Positions 4,946 through 5,011 of a stretch of 5,011 nucleotides of DNA are shown here, in pieces (positions within the stretch are counted from its first letter, which is position 1; each line of letters starts with the position of its first letter). This DNA is from Acidobacteriota bacterium (GTDB lineage: Bacteria; Acidobacteriota; Terriglobia; UBA7540), in contig JAKAWN010000479.1 of NCBI GenBank assembly GCA_021827245.1, positions 1-5,011 on the forward strand. Reading direction: 5' to 3'. The position numbers and the translations under genes are program-made. Under the pieces are notes generated by a model. That model did not search any database. It was not told the DNA's origin and saw nothing but the letters and a program-made list of their open reading frames with translations.

Positions 4946-5011
4946 TGGCCGTTCCGGAATTATCGTAATAACGATTCCGGGGTCATGGTGATGGCGATTC
5001 CGGGGATCGTA
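4906..5011. repeat. Tandem array of about 23-bp units, continuing past the window end
   Basis: Units start at 4906, 4928, 4951, 4974 and 4997, giving spacings of 22, 23, 23 and 23 bp. Each begins ATTCCG (GTTCCG in the third), then has a short variable piece of 3-5 bases, then an 18-base core shared with the next unit start: ATGGTGATGGCG or close variants such as ATCGTGATGGCC and ATCGTAATAACG, followed by ATTCCG. The fifth unit is cut by the window end and has lost 2 bases in its variable piece. The array begins inside the usp frame. Units 3-4 also contain the inverted repeat CCGGAAT/ATTCCGG (4954-4960, 4974-4980). Confidence 0.85.

Noticed and set aside
4906..5011. CRISPR array interpretation of the right-end repeats
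   Set aside because: Units are directly adjacent with only 3-5 variable bases between conserved cores, so there are no spacers of CRISPR length. The repeats are also imperfect.

Overview
The window looks like a bacterial chromosome with moderately high GC, probably from an environmental, soil-type organism. Acidobacteriota fits the style of the alpha-mannosidase, the integrase and the universal stress protein, but this is an impression from family resemblance, not proof. The layout is consistent with a host gene, a tRNA used as an integration site, an integrase, a long stretch without recognisable cargo, and a broken stress-protein gene that runs into a tandem repeat.

Left part (1-1895, + strand): the C-terminal two thirds of a GH38 alpha-mannosidase. 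The family similarity starts before the first ATG of the open frame and runs back to an in-frame amber codon at 15-17. The gene is therefore either interrupted or carries a base error there. A short intergenic stretch with weak hairpins and a possible tRNA promoter follows (1896-2192).

Middle (2193-3578): an intact tRNA-Val(GAC) with encoded CCA on the + strand. It is followed 63 bp later by the 3' end of a convergent, apparently intact tyrosine recombinase on the - strand (all catalytic residues visible; best start at 3479). This is the classic arrangement of a mobile element inserted at a tRNA 3' end. No second copy of the tRNA 3' end is visible to the right, so the far boundary of the element is outside the window or decayed.

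Right part (3580-5011): about 670 bp with no recognisable gene but with a cluster of short perfect palindromes, then a doubtful 92-codon ORF. The N-terminal half of a UspA-family protein follows (TTG start, strong Shine-Dalgarno), with a 16-bp dyad about 80 bp upstream. Its frame breaks off where a tandem array of about 23 bp units begins (4906 to the window end). The array is the least explained structure here: its unit length is not a multiple of three, yet differences between units fall mostly on wobble positions of one reading frame.

Nothing here shows a complete new system. The items most worth following are the usp-repeat junction and the unit structure of the array, the amber codon in the mannosidase, and the contents and far end of the tRNA-Val-associated element.
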